This document shows positions 8,046 to 16,152 of a DNA stretch of 64,000 nucleotides, piece by piece. Under the pieces are notes generated by a model. It worked only from the letters and a program-made list of their open reading frames with translations. It had not been told where the DNA came from and searched no databases. Source of the stretch: an uncultured Bacteroidales bacterium (GTDB lineage: Bacteria; Bacteroidota; Bacteroidia; Bacteroidales; Paludibacteraceae). The position numbers were made by a program, and so were the translations under genes. Each line of letters starts with the position of its first letter. Position 1 is the stretch's first letter. The stretch lies in contig CALUNA010000007.1 in assembly GCA_944321895.1 (NCBI GenBank), positions 1 through 64,000 on the forward strand, read 5' to 3'.

Positions 8046-8900
8046 ATGAAAAAATTCGGAGGTGTTGAATGCGACATAACGGACTACAAACATGCGGCCG
8101 TGGTTTTCCTGCCTGTACCATACGATGGGACAAGCACATGGATAAAAGGCGCAGACAAAGGGCCGGAAGCCTTGCTGGATGCCTCGGCCAATATGGAATT
8201 TTACGACATAGAAACCGATAGCGAAGTTTTCCGGAAAGGTTTCCATACGGCAGAACCTGTCACGGAGGCCTCATCGCCTGAAGCGATGTCCCAGGCAGTA
8301 GAACAACGCATGAGACAACTATTGGACGACGGCAAATTCCCCGTACTATTAGGTGGCGAACATTCGGTCAGCATTGGTGCCATACGCGCCGTGGCGAAGC
8401 ATTACCAGGAATTCAGCGTGCTGCAACTCGATGCCCACTCCGACATGCGCGATGAATATGAAGGTTCATCGCATAACCACGCCTGCATCATGGCGCGCGC
8501 CAGGGAAGTTGCCACCAACTGCACGCAGGTCGGCATACGCAGTTCAAGCACCGAGGAGCGGCACAACATTGACCCGAAACGCATTTTTCACGCATACAAG
8601 ATAAAAAAATCCTCTACATGGATGCAGGAAGCCGCAGCACAATTGTGCAAGAATGTATATCTGACAATCGACCTTGATGTGCTCGACCCGGCCTACATGC
8701 CGGCCACCGGCACGCCCGAACCCGACGGCCTTTCCTACCGCGACATACTGGATTTTGTGGCGGAAGTGCTGAAAAACCACCGCTTGGTGGGACTCGATGT
8801 CGTGGAATTGTGCCCCATGCAAGGTAACCGCGCACCCGATTTTCTGGCAGCACGGCTTATTTACCAGATTCTAAGTATGAAATATCAATCAGAAAAATAA
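8046..8900 (+). CDS. speB: Agmatinase-family ureohydrolase
   Basis: A 284-residue cytoplasmic binuclear-manganese hydrolase of the arginase/agmatinase fold; the expected reaction is agmatine + water to putrescine + urea. Metal ligands are visible: His106 in GGEHS, Asp129-His131-Asp133 in DAHSD, and Asp209/Asp211 in DLDVLDPA. Length is typical. It begins a polyamine cluster: carboxyspermidine dehydrogenase 57 bp downstream and the decarboxylase after that. This context favours agmatinase over arginase, because the product putrescine is the substrate of the next enzyme. No arginine decarboxylase gene is in the window, so agmatine supply must come from elsewhere. Confidence 0.88.
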   Translation: MKKFGGVECDITDYKHAAVVFLPVPYDGTSTWIKGADKGPEALLDASANMEFYDIETDSEVFRKGFHTAEPVTEASSPEAMSQAVEQRMRQLLDDGKFPVLLGGEHSVSIGAIRAVAKHYQEFSVLQLDAHSDMRDEYEGSSHNHACIMARAREVATNCTQVGIRSSSTEERHNIDPKRIFHAYKIKKSSTWMQEAAAQLCKNVYLTIDLDVLDPAYMPATGTPEPDGLSYRDILDFVAEVLKNHRLVGLDVVELCPMQGNRAPDFLAARLIYQILSMKYQSEK

Positions 8901-8957
8901 CAACGAGTCCGCAGGGTCCTCATAATTGTACCTTGCACTATTAACACTTCATTTTTC

Positions 8958-10148
8958 ATGTGTAAAGTTTTGATTATCGGTGCGGGCGGTGTAGGAACCG
9001 TTGTTGCACACAAAGTTGCCAAAAACGAGGTTTTCACGGACATTATGCTGGCCAGCCGCACACAGTCGAAATGCGACGAGATAGCCAGGGCAATTGGCGG
9101 AAGCCGGATAAAAACCGCCCGTGTGGATGCTGACAGCGTAAGCGAGCTGGTTGACCTGATGCGCTCGTTCAAACCGGACATTGTCATCAACGTGGCATTG
9201 CCCTACCAGGATTTGACCATCATGGATGCCTGCCTGGAATGCGGCGTGAACTATCTGGACACAGCCAACTACGAGCCGAAAGACGAAGCCCATTTTGAAT
9301 ATAGCTGGCAATGGGCATACCAGGACCGTTTCAAGGAAAAAGGACTGACAGCCATTCTGGGTTGCGGTTTCGATCCGGGCGTATCGGCCATATTCACGGC
9401 ATACGCGGCCAAGCACCATTTCGATGAAATCCATTACCTGGACATTGTGGACTGCAACGCAGGAAACCACGGAATGGCCTTTGCGACCAACTTCAATCCG
9501 GAAATCAATATCCGCGAAGTGACGCAAAAAGGACGCTACTACGAAAACGGCAAATGGGTGGAAACGGAACCACATCAAATCCACAAGCCGCTGACCTATC
9601 CGGAAATCGGCGAACGCGAATCGTACGTCATTTACCACGAGGAACTGGAATCGTTGGTCAAACACTACCCCACCCTGAAACGCGCCCGCTTCTGGATGAC
9701 TTTCGGACAAGAATACCTGACCCATCTCCGCGTTATCCAGAACATAGGCATGGCACGCATTGACCCGATCATGTACAACGGCGTGGAAATCGTGCCGATA
9801 CAATTCCTGAAAGCGGTTTTGCCCGACCCCAAATCGCTCGGTGCGAATTACCACGGCATGACATCAATAGGCTGCCGCATCCGAGGCATCAAGGATGGCA
9901 AGGAACGGACCTACTACATTTACAACAACTGTGACCACGAACAAGCCTTCCGTGAAACCGGCACACAAGCCGTAAGTTACACCACCGGCGTTCCGGCCGC
10001 ACTCGGTGCTGCCATGTTTGCCAAAGGCTTGTGGAAAGGTGCCGGCGTTTACAATGTGGAACAATTTGACCCGGATCCGTTCCTGAAAGAACTCGGCCCG
10101 CAAGGATTGCCCTGGGTTGAGAAATTTGACATAGACCTGGAAGTATGA
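8958..10148 (+). CDS. Carboxy(nor)spermidine dehydrogenase (saccharopine dehydrogenase family)
   Basis: A 396-residue oxidoreductase with an N-terminal Rossmann fold (GAGGVGTVVAHK, glycines 8-13) and the saccharopine dehydrogenase C-terminal domain. It condenses aspartate beta-semialdehyde with putrescine or diaminopropane, using NAD(P)H, to give carboxyspermidine or carboxynorspermidine. The assignment from general lysine-pathway relatives rests on context: the stop overlaps the start of the decarboxylase gene by 4 bases (ATGA), and agmatinase lies upstream. This is the alternative spermidine route used by many Bacteroidota instead of S-adenosylmethionine-dependent spermidine synthase. Length and ends are normal. 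Confidence 0.9.
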   Translation: MCKVLIIGAGGVGTVVAHKVAKNEVFTDIMLASRTQSKCDEIARAIGGSRIKTARVDADSVSELVDLMRSFKPDIVINVALPYQDLTIMDACLECGVNYLDTANYEPKDEAHFEYSWQWAYQDRFKEKGLTAILGCGFDPGVSAIFTAYAAKHHFDEIHYLDIVDCNAGNHGMAFATNFNPEINIREVTQKGRYYENGKWVETEPHQIHKPLTYPEIGERESYVIYHEELESLVKHYPTLKRARFWMTFGQEYLTHLRVIQNIGMARIDPIMYNGVEIVPIQFLKAVLPDPKSLGANYHGMTSIGCRIRGIKDGKERTYYIYNNCDHEQAFRETGTQAVSYTTGVPAALGAAMFAKGLWKGAGVYNVEQFDPDPFLKELGPQGLPWVEKFDIDLEV

Positions 10149-11305
10149 CCGCAGACAAGGAACAGATAATTGCCAACTGGGATTTCTCCAAAATTCCGTC
10201 GCCGTGCTATGTCTTGCATACGGATTTGCTGCAAGCCAACCTGCAAACCATAGACAAAGTAAGAAAAGCAACGAAAGCGGAAATTATCGTTGCGCTCAAA
10301 GCCAACGCCATGTGGAGCATATTCCCTGTCCTGAAACAGCACTCGGACGGTGCCACGGCGAGTTCACTCGCCGAGGCGCGCCTGGTGTTCGAGGAATACG
10401 GCGACAAAACACATACCTACGCGCCGGTTTACACGGAGGCGGAAATTGATGAATTGCTCAGTTACAGCAGCCACATCACGTTCAATTCGTTGGGCCAGTA
10501 CCGCCGTTTCGGCGAACGGGCGCACCGTGCAGGCGTTTCCTGCGGATTACGCATCAACCCGGAATACTCCACCGTAGAAACCGACCTGTACAACCCATGC
10601 GACAGCGGCTCACGGCTCGGCATACGCTCCGTTGATTTGCCCGATTTGCCCGACGGGATTGAGGGACTGCATTTCCACAGCCTGTGCGAATCAAGGCCGG
10701 ACGACCTGCGCCGGACACTCGAAGCCGTAACGCAAAAATTCGGACACTTGTTCGGCAAAATCCGCTGGCTGAACATGGGCGGCGGCCACCTGATGACGCA
10801 CCAGGAATATGACGAGCGGGAACTCATCCGCATCCTGAACGATTTCCAACAAACATATCCGCACTTGCGGCTGATACTGGAACCTGGAAGCGCATTCACT
10901 TGGGACACGGGTTGCCTGGTTTCCACTGTGGAAGACAAAGTTTGCAACGGCAATGTGAACACATTGATGCTCAACGTGTCGTTTGCCTGCCACATGCCCG
11001 ACTGCCTCGAAATGCCGTACAAACCCGCCATAATCGGCGCACACGAGCCGACTGAAAACGAGAAAAAATGGCGCATGGGCGGCAACAGCTGCCTTGCCGG
11101 CGATTTTTATGGCGACTGGGCTTTCGACCGCGAACCGGAAATCGGCAACCGCATCGTTTTCCGCGACATGATCCATTACACAATGGTGAAAACCACCATG
11201 TTCAACGGCGTAACACATCCGTCAATAGCTATATACGACCCCGAAAAAGGCTTGCAAGTCATACGCCGCTTCGGTTACGAAGATTACAAGAACCGCATGG
11301 GATAA
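10145..11305 (+). CDS. nspC: Carboxy(nor)spermidine decarboxylase
   Basis: A 386-residue fold III PLP-dependent decarboxylase (alanine racemase-like barrel plus beta domain). The PLP lysine is Lys52 in IIVALKANAMW. Other family marks are the HFHSLCESRP strand, the GGG-H loop (NMGGGHLMT), LILEPGSAFTW, and the C-terminal GNSCLAGDFYGDW motif with its conserved Cys. It removes CO2 from carboxyspermidine to give spermidine, the last step of the cluster. Translation is coupled to the dehydrogenase through the 4-base overlap. The clear pairing of both enzymes makes this call firm. Confidence 0.93.
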   Translation: MTADKEQIIANWDFSKIPSPCYVLHTDLLQANLQTIDKVRKATKAEIIVALKANAMWSIFPVLKQHSDGATASSLAEARLVFEEYGDKTHTYAPVYTEAEIDELLSYSSHITFNSLGQYRRFGERAHRAGVSCGLRINPEYSTVETDLYNPCDSGSRLGIRSVDLPDLPDGIEGLHFHSLCESRPDDLRRTLEAVTQKFGHLFGKIRWLNMGGGHLMTHQEYDERELIRILNDFQQTYPHLRLILEPGSAFTWDTGCLVSTVEDKVCNGNVNTLMLNVSFACHMPDCLEMPYKPAIIGAHEPTENEKKWRMGGNSCLAGDFYGDWAFDREPEIGNRIVFRDMIHYTMVKTTMFNGVTHPSIAIYDPEKGLQVIRRFGYEDYKNRMG

Positions 11306-11483
11306 AAGAGAGATTGGAAAGAAAAGGCATAGATTCTTGTTTTCCGGAACTGATTTGGCAAAACCTGATACGGAAATCCGGCATACCCCCAAATAATCAT
11401 GCGGAAGCAGAAAACCGAAACCCGTAACGATATAGTTTTCTGTGGGAATTGCTGAAAAGATGAAGAATGTTTTTGGGCATAAA

Positions 11484-11518
11484 AAATAAGGGACTACCGT
11501 ATGCATAGTCCCTTATTT
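11484..11518 (-). terminator. Terminator downstream of tRNA-Ala(CGC)
   Basis: AATAAGGGACTA pairs perfectly with TAGTCCCTTATT. The poly-T tract lies on the minus-strand side, fitting termination of the tRNA transcript; on the plus strand it may also stop read-through from nspC. Confidence 0.75.
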
Positions 11519-11558
11519 AGTCCATATTTCTGATAAATGCTTGAATTTCAGAATATCC

Positions 11559-11634
11559 TGGTGGAGAATATGGGACTCGAACCCACTACCTTTTGATTGC
11601 GAACCAAACGCTCTACCAGATGAGCTAATTCCCC
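11559..11634 (-). tRNA. tRNA-Ala(CGC)
   Basis: A 76-base cloverleaf on the minus strand with acceptor GGGGAAT/ATTCTCC, loop TTCGCAA (anticodon CGC), GGTTCGAGTCC T-arm and an encoded CCA. The anticodon read (Ala, GCG codons) comes from loop position only. Confidence 0.9.
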
Positions 11635-11798
11635 GATAAGACGGTGCAAAGTTAGAACAAGTTTCCAAGTTTACCAAATAATTTCTCAAAAAACATTTGA
11701 CAAAGACAAGAACCTGAAAAAACACATCAGCAGAGCTGTATCAAGTTCCAAATCATTATTCCGGATACAACTTTTTTCCCTGTATCCAAATAAAAACG

Positions 11799-11806
11799 TA
11801 TCTTTG
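11799..11806 (+). promoter_or_regulatory. -7 promoter element for the two-component operon
   Basis: TATCTTTG matches the Bacteroidales -7 consensus 30 bp before the kinase ATG. The -33 position is T-rich but not a clean TTTG. Confidence 0.5.
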
Positions 11807-11835
11807 TCCATCAAAAGAAACAAAAAAGTCCGGTC

Positions 11836-12870
11836 ATGCAAAAAAGAAAGACACTGCACATTATCATACACATAGCGGTATGGCTCATGGTATTCACCTT
11901 TCCGCTCCTGCTGCTACCCAAGAATTCCGAGACAAATCTATTCCATTTCATGCTACACAATCTTGTATCATGGGTTGCACTGATTATCGTCTTCTACATC
12001 AATTACCTCAACCTTATAGAACGGCTGTTGTTTCATAAGAAACATTTGCGTTTTTTTCTTTACAATCTGCTAATCCTTATTTTCATAGCCGGCATATCCA
12101 CCTGGCTAAAATCATTAATACCTGATCACAGACCCCATCCGGAAGATTTCAGTGAGTTGGAACACATGGCACGTTTCTTTCTGCGCGACCTGCTCTCCAC
12201 CGGCTTGACCGTAGGCCTGGCCTTGGCAATCCGAATGACAGAAAAATGGCACGATGTGGAAATGGAGAAACAGGAAGCCGAACACAAGCGAAGTGAAGCG
12301 GAATTGCGCAACCTGCGGCAGCAATTAAATCCGCATTTTCTATTCAATACGCTCAACAACATTTATGCATTGATTGACATTAGTCAGGACAAGGCACAGG
12401 AAGCCGTACTGGAACTGAGCAATTTGTTGCGTTATGTGCTCTATGACAACAACCACACGACCGTTACCATCGAAAAAGAACTGGAATTCATCCGAAACTA
12501 CGTAGCCTTAATGCGTCTACGCCTGACTGCAGAAACCGAAGTAACATTAGACATCGATGTTCAGGACAAGCAAGCCGAAATAGTCCCGCTATTGTTCATA
12601 TCGCTCATTGAGAATGCCTTCAAGCATGGTGTAGCGTCAAACAGTCCGTGTTTTATACACATAAGCATCAAACAGGAAGGCAACATGCTTGCCGCACGTA
12701 TTTGCAACAGCCGTTTCCCGAAAACCACGAACGACCACAGCGGTTCGGGCATAGGTCTGGCCAACCTGAAACGCCGGCTGGAAATACTCTACCCCGACAG
12801 CCATTCATTCCACATTGACATGGATGAGAATACATACGCCACCGAACTCAAAATCCGTATCTGCCCATGA
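11836..12870 (+). CDS. LytS-type sensor histidine kinase
   Basis: A 344-residue membrane kinase. Four hydrophobic segments (about residues 10-28, 41-60, 73-92, 117-135) are followed by a coiled-coil-like linker (EKQEAEHKRSEAEL). The His_kinase (PF06580-type) domain has the phospho-acceptor His167 in LNPHFLFNTLNNIYAL, and the GHKL ATPase domain has ENAFKHG and GSGIGLANLKRRL. There is no periplasmic sensor domain, so signals are probably read in or near the membrane. The stop overlaps the start of the response regulator (ATGA), the usual LytS/LytTR pairing. Stimulus and target genes are unknown. Confidence 0.92.
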   Translation: MQKRKTLHIIIHIAVWLMVFTFPLLLLPKNSETNLFHFMLHNLVSWVALIIVFYINYLNLIERLLFHKKHLRFFLYNLLILIFIAGISTWLKSLIPDHRPHPEDFSELEHMARFFLRDLLSTGLTVGLALAIRMTEKWHDVEMEKQEAEHKRSEAELRNLRQQLNPHFLFNTLNNIYALIDISQDKAQEAVLELSNLLRYVLYDNNHTTVTIEKELEFIRNYVALMRLRLTAETEVTLDIDVQDKQAEIVPLLFISLIENAFKHGVASNSPCFIHISIKQEGNMLAARICNSRFPKTTNDHSGSGIGLANLKRRLEILYPDSHSFHIDMDENTYATELKIRICP

Positions 12871-13589
12871 AACTAAGCTGCTTTATCATTGATGATGAGC
12901 CATTAGCTCTCGGACTGCTGGAGAACTATGTAAACAAAACTGATTTTCTGGAATTGACGGGAAAATTCAGTTCAGCCGTTGCCGCACTCAGTGCTCTGCG
13001 TACATCACCTCCACAACTGATTTTTCTGGACATACAAATGGCGGAGTTGAACGGGCTGGAATTGGCGCAACTCGTACCTGCGCAAACACGTATCATACTG
13101 ACAACAGCTTTCCAACAATATGCACTGGAAGGCTACAAGGTCAATGCGCTGGACTATCTGCTGAAACCTTTCTCATACAGCGATTTTCTGAATGCAGCCG
13201 GCAAAGCGTTGGAATGGTTTGAAATGAAAATGAAAGCAGAAAACATGATAACCGAACCCAACGAACCGTTCATTTTCGTCAAAGCGGATGCACGGCTACT
13301 ACGCATCGAAATCAGGCACATCTTGTATGCAGAAGGACTGAAAGATTATCTGAAACTTTATTTGGACAACGACCCGAAGCCAATCATCGTGCATATGACC
13401 ATGAAAAACTTCGAATCCATTGTACCCAAGGATAAATTCCTGCGCGTACACAAATCGTTTATCGTACAAACCGACCACATCAACATCATCGAACGAAACC
13501 GGATTGTTTTTGGCAAAACACACATTCCTATTTCCGACAGCTACAAGGAAAGATTCCAGCAATTCATGGACGGAAAGATCGTAAACTGA
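12867..13589 (+). CDS. LytTR-family response regulator
   Basis: A 240-residue regulator. The receiver domain (1-120) has the acidic pair Asp9-Asp10, phospho-acceptor Asp55 (LIFLDIQMAELNG), Thr80 (ILTTAF) and Lys100 (LLKPF). The LytTR DNA-binding domain spans about 138-240, with IFVKADARLLRIE and a FLRVHKSFIVQTDHI core. It is partner of the kinase encoded immediately upstream with a 4-base overlap. It converges on the next gene with only 6 bp between stops. Target promoters cannot be identified from this window. Confidence 0.93.
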   Translation: MKLSCFIIDDEPLALGLLENYVNKTDFLELTGKFSSAVAALSALRTSPPQLIFLDIQMAELNGLELAQLVPAQTRIILTTAFQQYALEGYKVNALDYLLKPFSYSDFLNAAGKALEWFEMKMKAENMITEPNEPFIFVKADARLLRIEIRHILYAEGLKDYLKLYLDNDPKPIIVHMTMKNFESIVPKDKFLRVHKSFIVQTDHINIIERNRIVFGKTHIPISDSYKERFQQFMDGKIVN

Positions 13590-13595
13590 ACATGT

Positions 13596-13913
13596 TTATT
13601 TGAAACGATAGCTCAGAAAGAGCGTAACAAGCGCATAAACCATCAGACAGATAACCCACGAGTTGGAATTCCTGTACATGAGATAGGCGCCAATTACCAG
13701 CGCAAGGGATGCCAAAAGGTTGATACGGAACAAACGGGTTTCACGAAAAGCGGCAGAACGGTGACTCCACATGTCGGATATTGCCAGCACAACCATCAGG
13801 AAAGCACCCACACCAAAAACATACGGAGCAAAGGCATAGTGCTGGTCAACAATACGGCCAACTGCACCTGCCAGCAACAGTAAAAAAGCTATGATTTGGA
13901 CTAAAACCCGCAT
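13596..13913 (-). CDS. Small membrane protein with about four TM helices
   Basis: The 105 residues are mostly hydrophobic: TM segments near residues 3-20, 30-46, 63-80 and 84-101, separated by short polar loops (DMWSHRSAAFRETRLFR). It starts at ATG 13913 and lies 27 bp downstream of the FtsB/DivIC-like gene on the same strand, so they are probably cotranscribed. No enzymatic motif. Small proteins like this are common beside divisome genes in Bacteroidales, but I know no function. Confidence 0.65.
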   Translation of the reverse strand: MRVLVQIIAFLLLLAGAVGRIVDQHYAFAPYVFGVGAFLMVVLAISDMWSHRSAAFRETRLFRINLLASLALVIGAYLMYRNSNSWVICLMVYALVTLFLSYRFK

Positions 13914-13940
13914 AGAGAAAAATTTATTGCAAAAACATGT

Positions 13941-14246
13941 TCATTCTTCTATCAAATAGACATCCTCATTAGTACGTTTCATGAGATATTGCTCGCGTGC
14001 GAATTTTTCCAGATTTTCATCGCTTGACTGCAACTCATTTATTTTCTGCCTGTTTTCCTGAATCGTATTTTCATAAGACTCTATTTCTGCTTCCAGCCGC
14101 TCTATCTTGCGCTGGTTACGTATTCTGTCAATAAGGTTATGCTTGTCAAAAAAGATGATCAAAACTGCAAAAACAATCAATGCCAGCAAGTATTTGTTCA
14201 ATACGACAGGGCTGATCGCCTTCCATATAGCTTTCAGTTTGTTCAT
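13941..14246 (-). CDS. FtsB/DivIC-family cell-division protein
   Basis: A 101-residue protein from ATG 14246 (MNKLKAIWKA). It has a short cytoplasmic N-terminus, a single membrane helix (YLLALIVFAVLIIFF, about residues 19-33), a coiled coil (RKIERLEAEIESYENTIQEN) and the short C-terminal domain EKFAREQYLMKRTNEDVYLI. This bitopic arrangement is that of septum formation initiator proteins, which bridge FtsL and FtsQ/DivIB in the divisome. An upstream in-frame codon at 14276 is less likely, as it would overlap the divergent dnaX promoter. FtsB and DivIC cannot be separated from sequence alone. Confidence 0.85.
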   Translation of the reverse strand: MNKLKAIWKAISPVVLNKYLLALIVFAVLIIFFDKHNLIDRIRNQRKIERLEAEIESYENTIQENRQKINELQSSDENLEKFAREQYLMKRTNEDVYLIEE

Positions 14247-14283
14247 AAAATCTTTTTTCAGGTTGCAAAGATACATTTTTTCA

Positions 14284-14314
14284 TTTGAATTATAAAGGCA
14301 AATTTGTACCTTTG
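14284..14314 (+). promoter_or_regulatory. dnaX operon promoter
   Basis: TTTG (14284-14287), 19 bp, TACCTTTG (14307-14314), 57 bp before the dnaX ATG. It overlaps the divergent cell-division gene's upstream region. Confidence 0.85.
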
Positions 14315-14371
14315 CAATAAATTAGAGAATCCGGACTACGGCCCAAAAGCAACAAAGAAAGAACAGCAGAA

Positions 14372-16147
14372 ATGGAAAACTATATTGTATCCGCCCGCAA
14401 ATACAGACCCGCTACTTTTGCATCAGTCGTTGGACAACATGCGTTAACAGCAACCCTGAAAAACGCCATCAAAAGCCAACACATAGCACATGCCTACCTG
14501 TTCTGTGGCCCGCGAGGCGTCGGCAAGACCACCTGCGCCCGTATTTTTGCAAAAACCATCAACTGCCTGCACCTGACAGCCGATACTGAAGCCTGCAACG
14601 AATGTGAATCATGCCGCGCATTCAACGAACAGCGCTCCTACAACATACATGAACTGGATGCAGCCTCCAACAACAGCGTGGAAGACATCCGCAAGCTGAT
14701 TGAACAAGTGCGTATTCCGCCACAAATAAGCAAATACAGCATATATATCGTCGATGAGGTGCACATGCTTTCCAAAGATGCCTTTAATGCATTCCTGAAA
14801 ACACTGGAAGAACCGCCGGCACACGCCATATTCATCCTGGCCACGACGGAAAAGCACAAAATACTGCCTACTATCCTGTCGCGTTGCCAAATCTACGATT
14901 TCAGCCGAATCACCATAAACGACATAACAAACCATCTGAAGTTTGTCGCCCGACAGGAAGGTATAGAAGCAGAAACGGAAGCCCTGAATGTAGTGGCACA
15001 AAAGGCGGAAGGCGGCATGCGCGACGCACTGTCCATTTTTGACCAGTTAGTCAGTTCATGCGGCAACCGTATCACTTACCAGCAAACCATTGAAACGCTG
15101 AACGTACTCGACTACGACTATTATTTCCGTATTATGGAATACAGCATGCAAGGCAATGTCTGCCAAAGCCTGCTGCTTTTTAATGAAGTGCTGAACAAAG
15201 GTTTTGACGCACAATACTTCATCAGCGGACTGAGCAGCCACTTCCGCGATGTATTGGTCAGCGGCGATCCGGCCACTACCAGCCTGCTCGAAGCCAACGA
15301 AGCCATAGCCGAACGATACCGGCAGCAAGCAAAAACATGCCCTCCTGCATTCATTTTCCGTGCCCTGGACATCACCTCGCAATGCGAAATCGACTACCGG
15401 ACAGCCAAAAACAAACGGTTGCTCGTGGAAATCATGCTGATACGCTTGTGCCAGATCAATGGACAAGGCGAAAAAAAAAATGACATTCCACCACTGAAAC
15501 CTGTCGGACAAACAACTTCTGCAACATCCACAGTCACCACAACGCAATCTGCCACGCCGCCCACAACAGCAGACAAACCAGCGCAGTCATATACGCCCCA
15601 AACAGTGGCAGCAACACCCAGACCGGCACATACTTTGCGTACTCAGCCAGCCACACAAGCACAACAGCCGGCTACCCCGCCATCGTTCAAACCTCTGAGC
15701 ATATCCATAAACACAACCATACTGCCGGATAAAGAACAGCCGGCCGGAAAAACAGCCAAACCCGCCGAAGAAGAAAAGGACATGGCAACACCCTTCACGG
15801 AAAACGATTTGCTGGAAGCATGGCTGGCATGCATGACATTGGCAAACGACAACCCGCGGCTCACAAGCATTATCCAATCAACCAAACCCAAATCCGTCAG
15901 CAACAACACGTTTGAAGTGGAAATCGCCACGGAATTGCAGGAACGTGAACTGAAACGCATGGAACCCGAACTACTGGAACACATCCACAAACAGCTGAAA
16001 AACAACCAGATATCCATGCGTATCACCATAGCACAGGAAACCGACAAGAAAATGGCTTTCACCGCCGAGGAAAAATATGATGTGCTTCTGCAAAAAAATC
16101 CGGCACTGAAAATGTTGAAAGACGAACTCGGACTGCAAATAGAATAA
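14372..16147 (+). CDS. dnaX: DNA polymerase III subunits gamma/tau
   Basis: A 591-residue clamp-loader ATPase. It has Walker A CGPRGVGKTT (residues 45-54), four zinc-binding Cys (65, 75, 78, 81), Walker B YIVDEVHML, sensor 1 LATTEKHK and the arginine-finger SRC motif (ILSRCQIYDF). The AAA+ core ends near 365. It is followed by a low-complexity Thr/Pro/Ala/Gln linker (about 370-470) and a C-terminal tau-like domain. A run of nine A residues lies around 15471-15480 (GEKKNDIP region). In some bacteria such a run allows frameshifting to make gamma; here it is only a possibility. It heads a likely operon with the two genes that follow (5-bp gap, then a 4-base overlap). Confidence 0.95.
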   Translation: MENYIVSARKYRPATFASVVGQHALTATLKNAIKSQHIAHAYLFCGPRGVGKTTCARIFAKTINCLHLTADTEACNECESCRAFNEQRSYNIHELDAASNNSVEDIRKLIEQVRIPPQISKYSIYIVDEVHMLSKDAFNAFLKTLEEPPAHAIFILATTEKHKILPTILSRCQIYDFSRITINDITNHLKFVARQEGIEAETEALNVVAQKAEGGMRDALSIFDQLVSSCGNRITYQQTIETLNVLDYDYYFRIMEYSMQGNVCQSLLLFNEVLNKGFDAQYFISGLSSHFRDVLVSGDPATTSLLEANEAIAERYRQQAKTCPPAFIFRALDITSQCEIDYRTAKNKRLLVEIMLIRLCQINGQGEKKNDIPPLKPVGQTTSATSTVTTTQSATPPTTADKPAQSYTPQTVAATPRPAHTLRTQPATQAQQPATPPSFKPLSISINTTILPDKEQPAGKTAKPAEEEKDMATPFTENDLLEAWLACMTLANDNPRLTSIIQSTKPKSVSNNTFEVEIATELQERELKRMEPELLEHIHKQLKNNQISMRITIAQETDKKMAFTAEEKYDVLLQKNPALKMLKDELGLQIE

Positions 16148-16152
16148 GCCGC

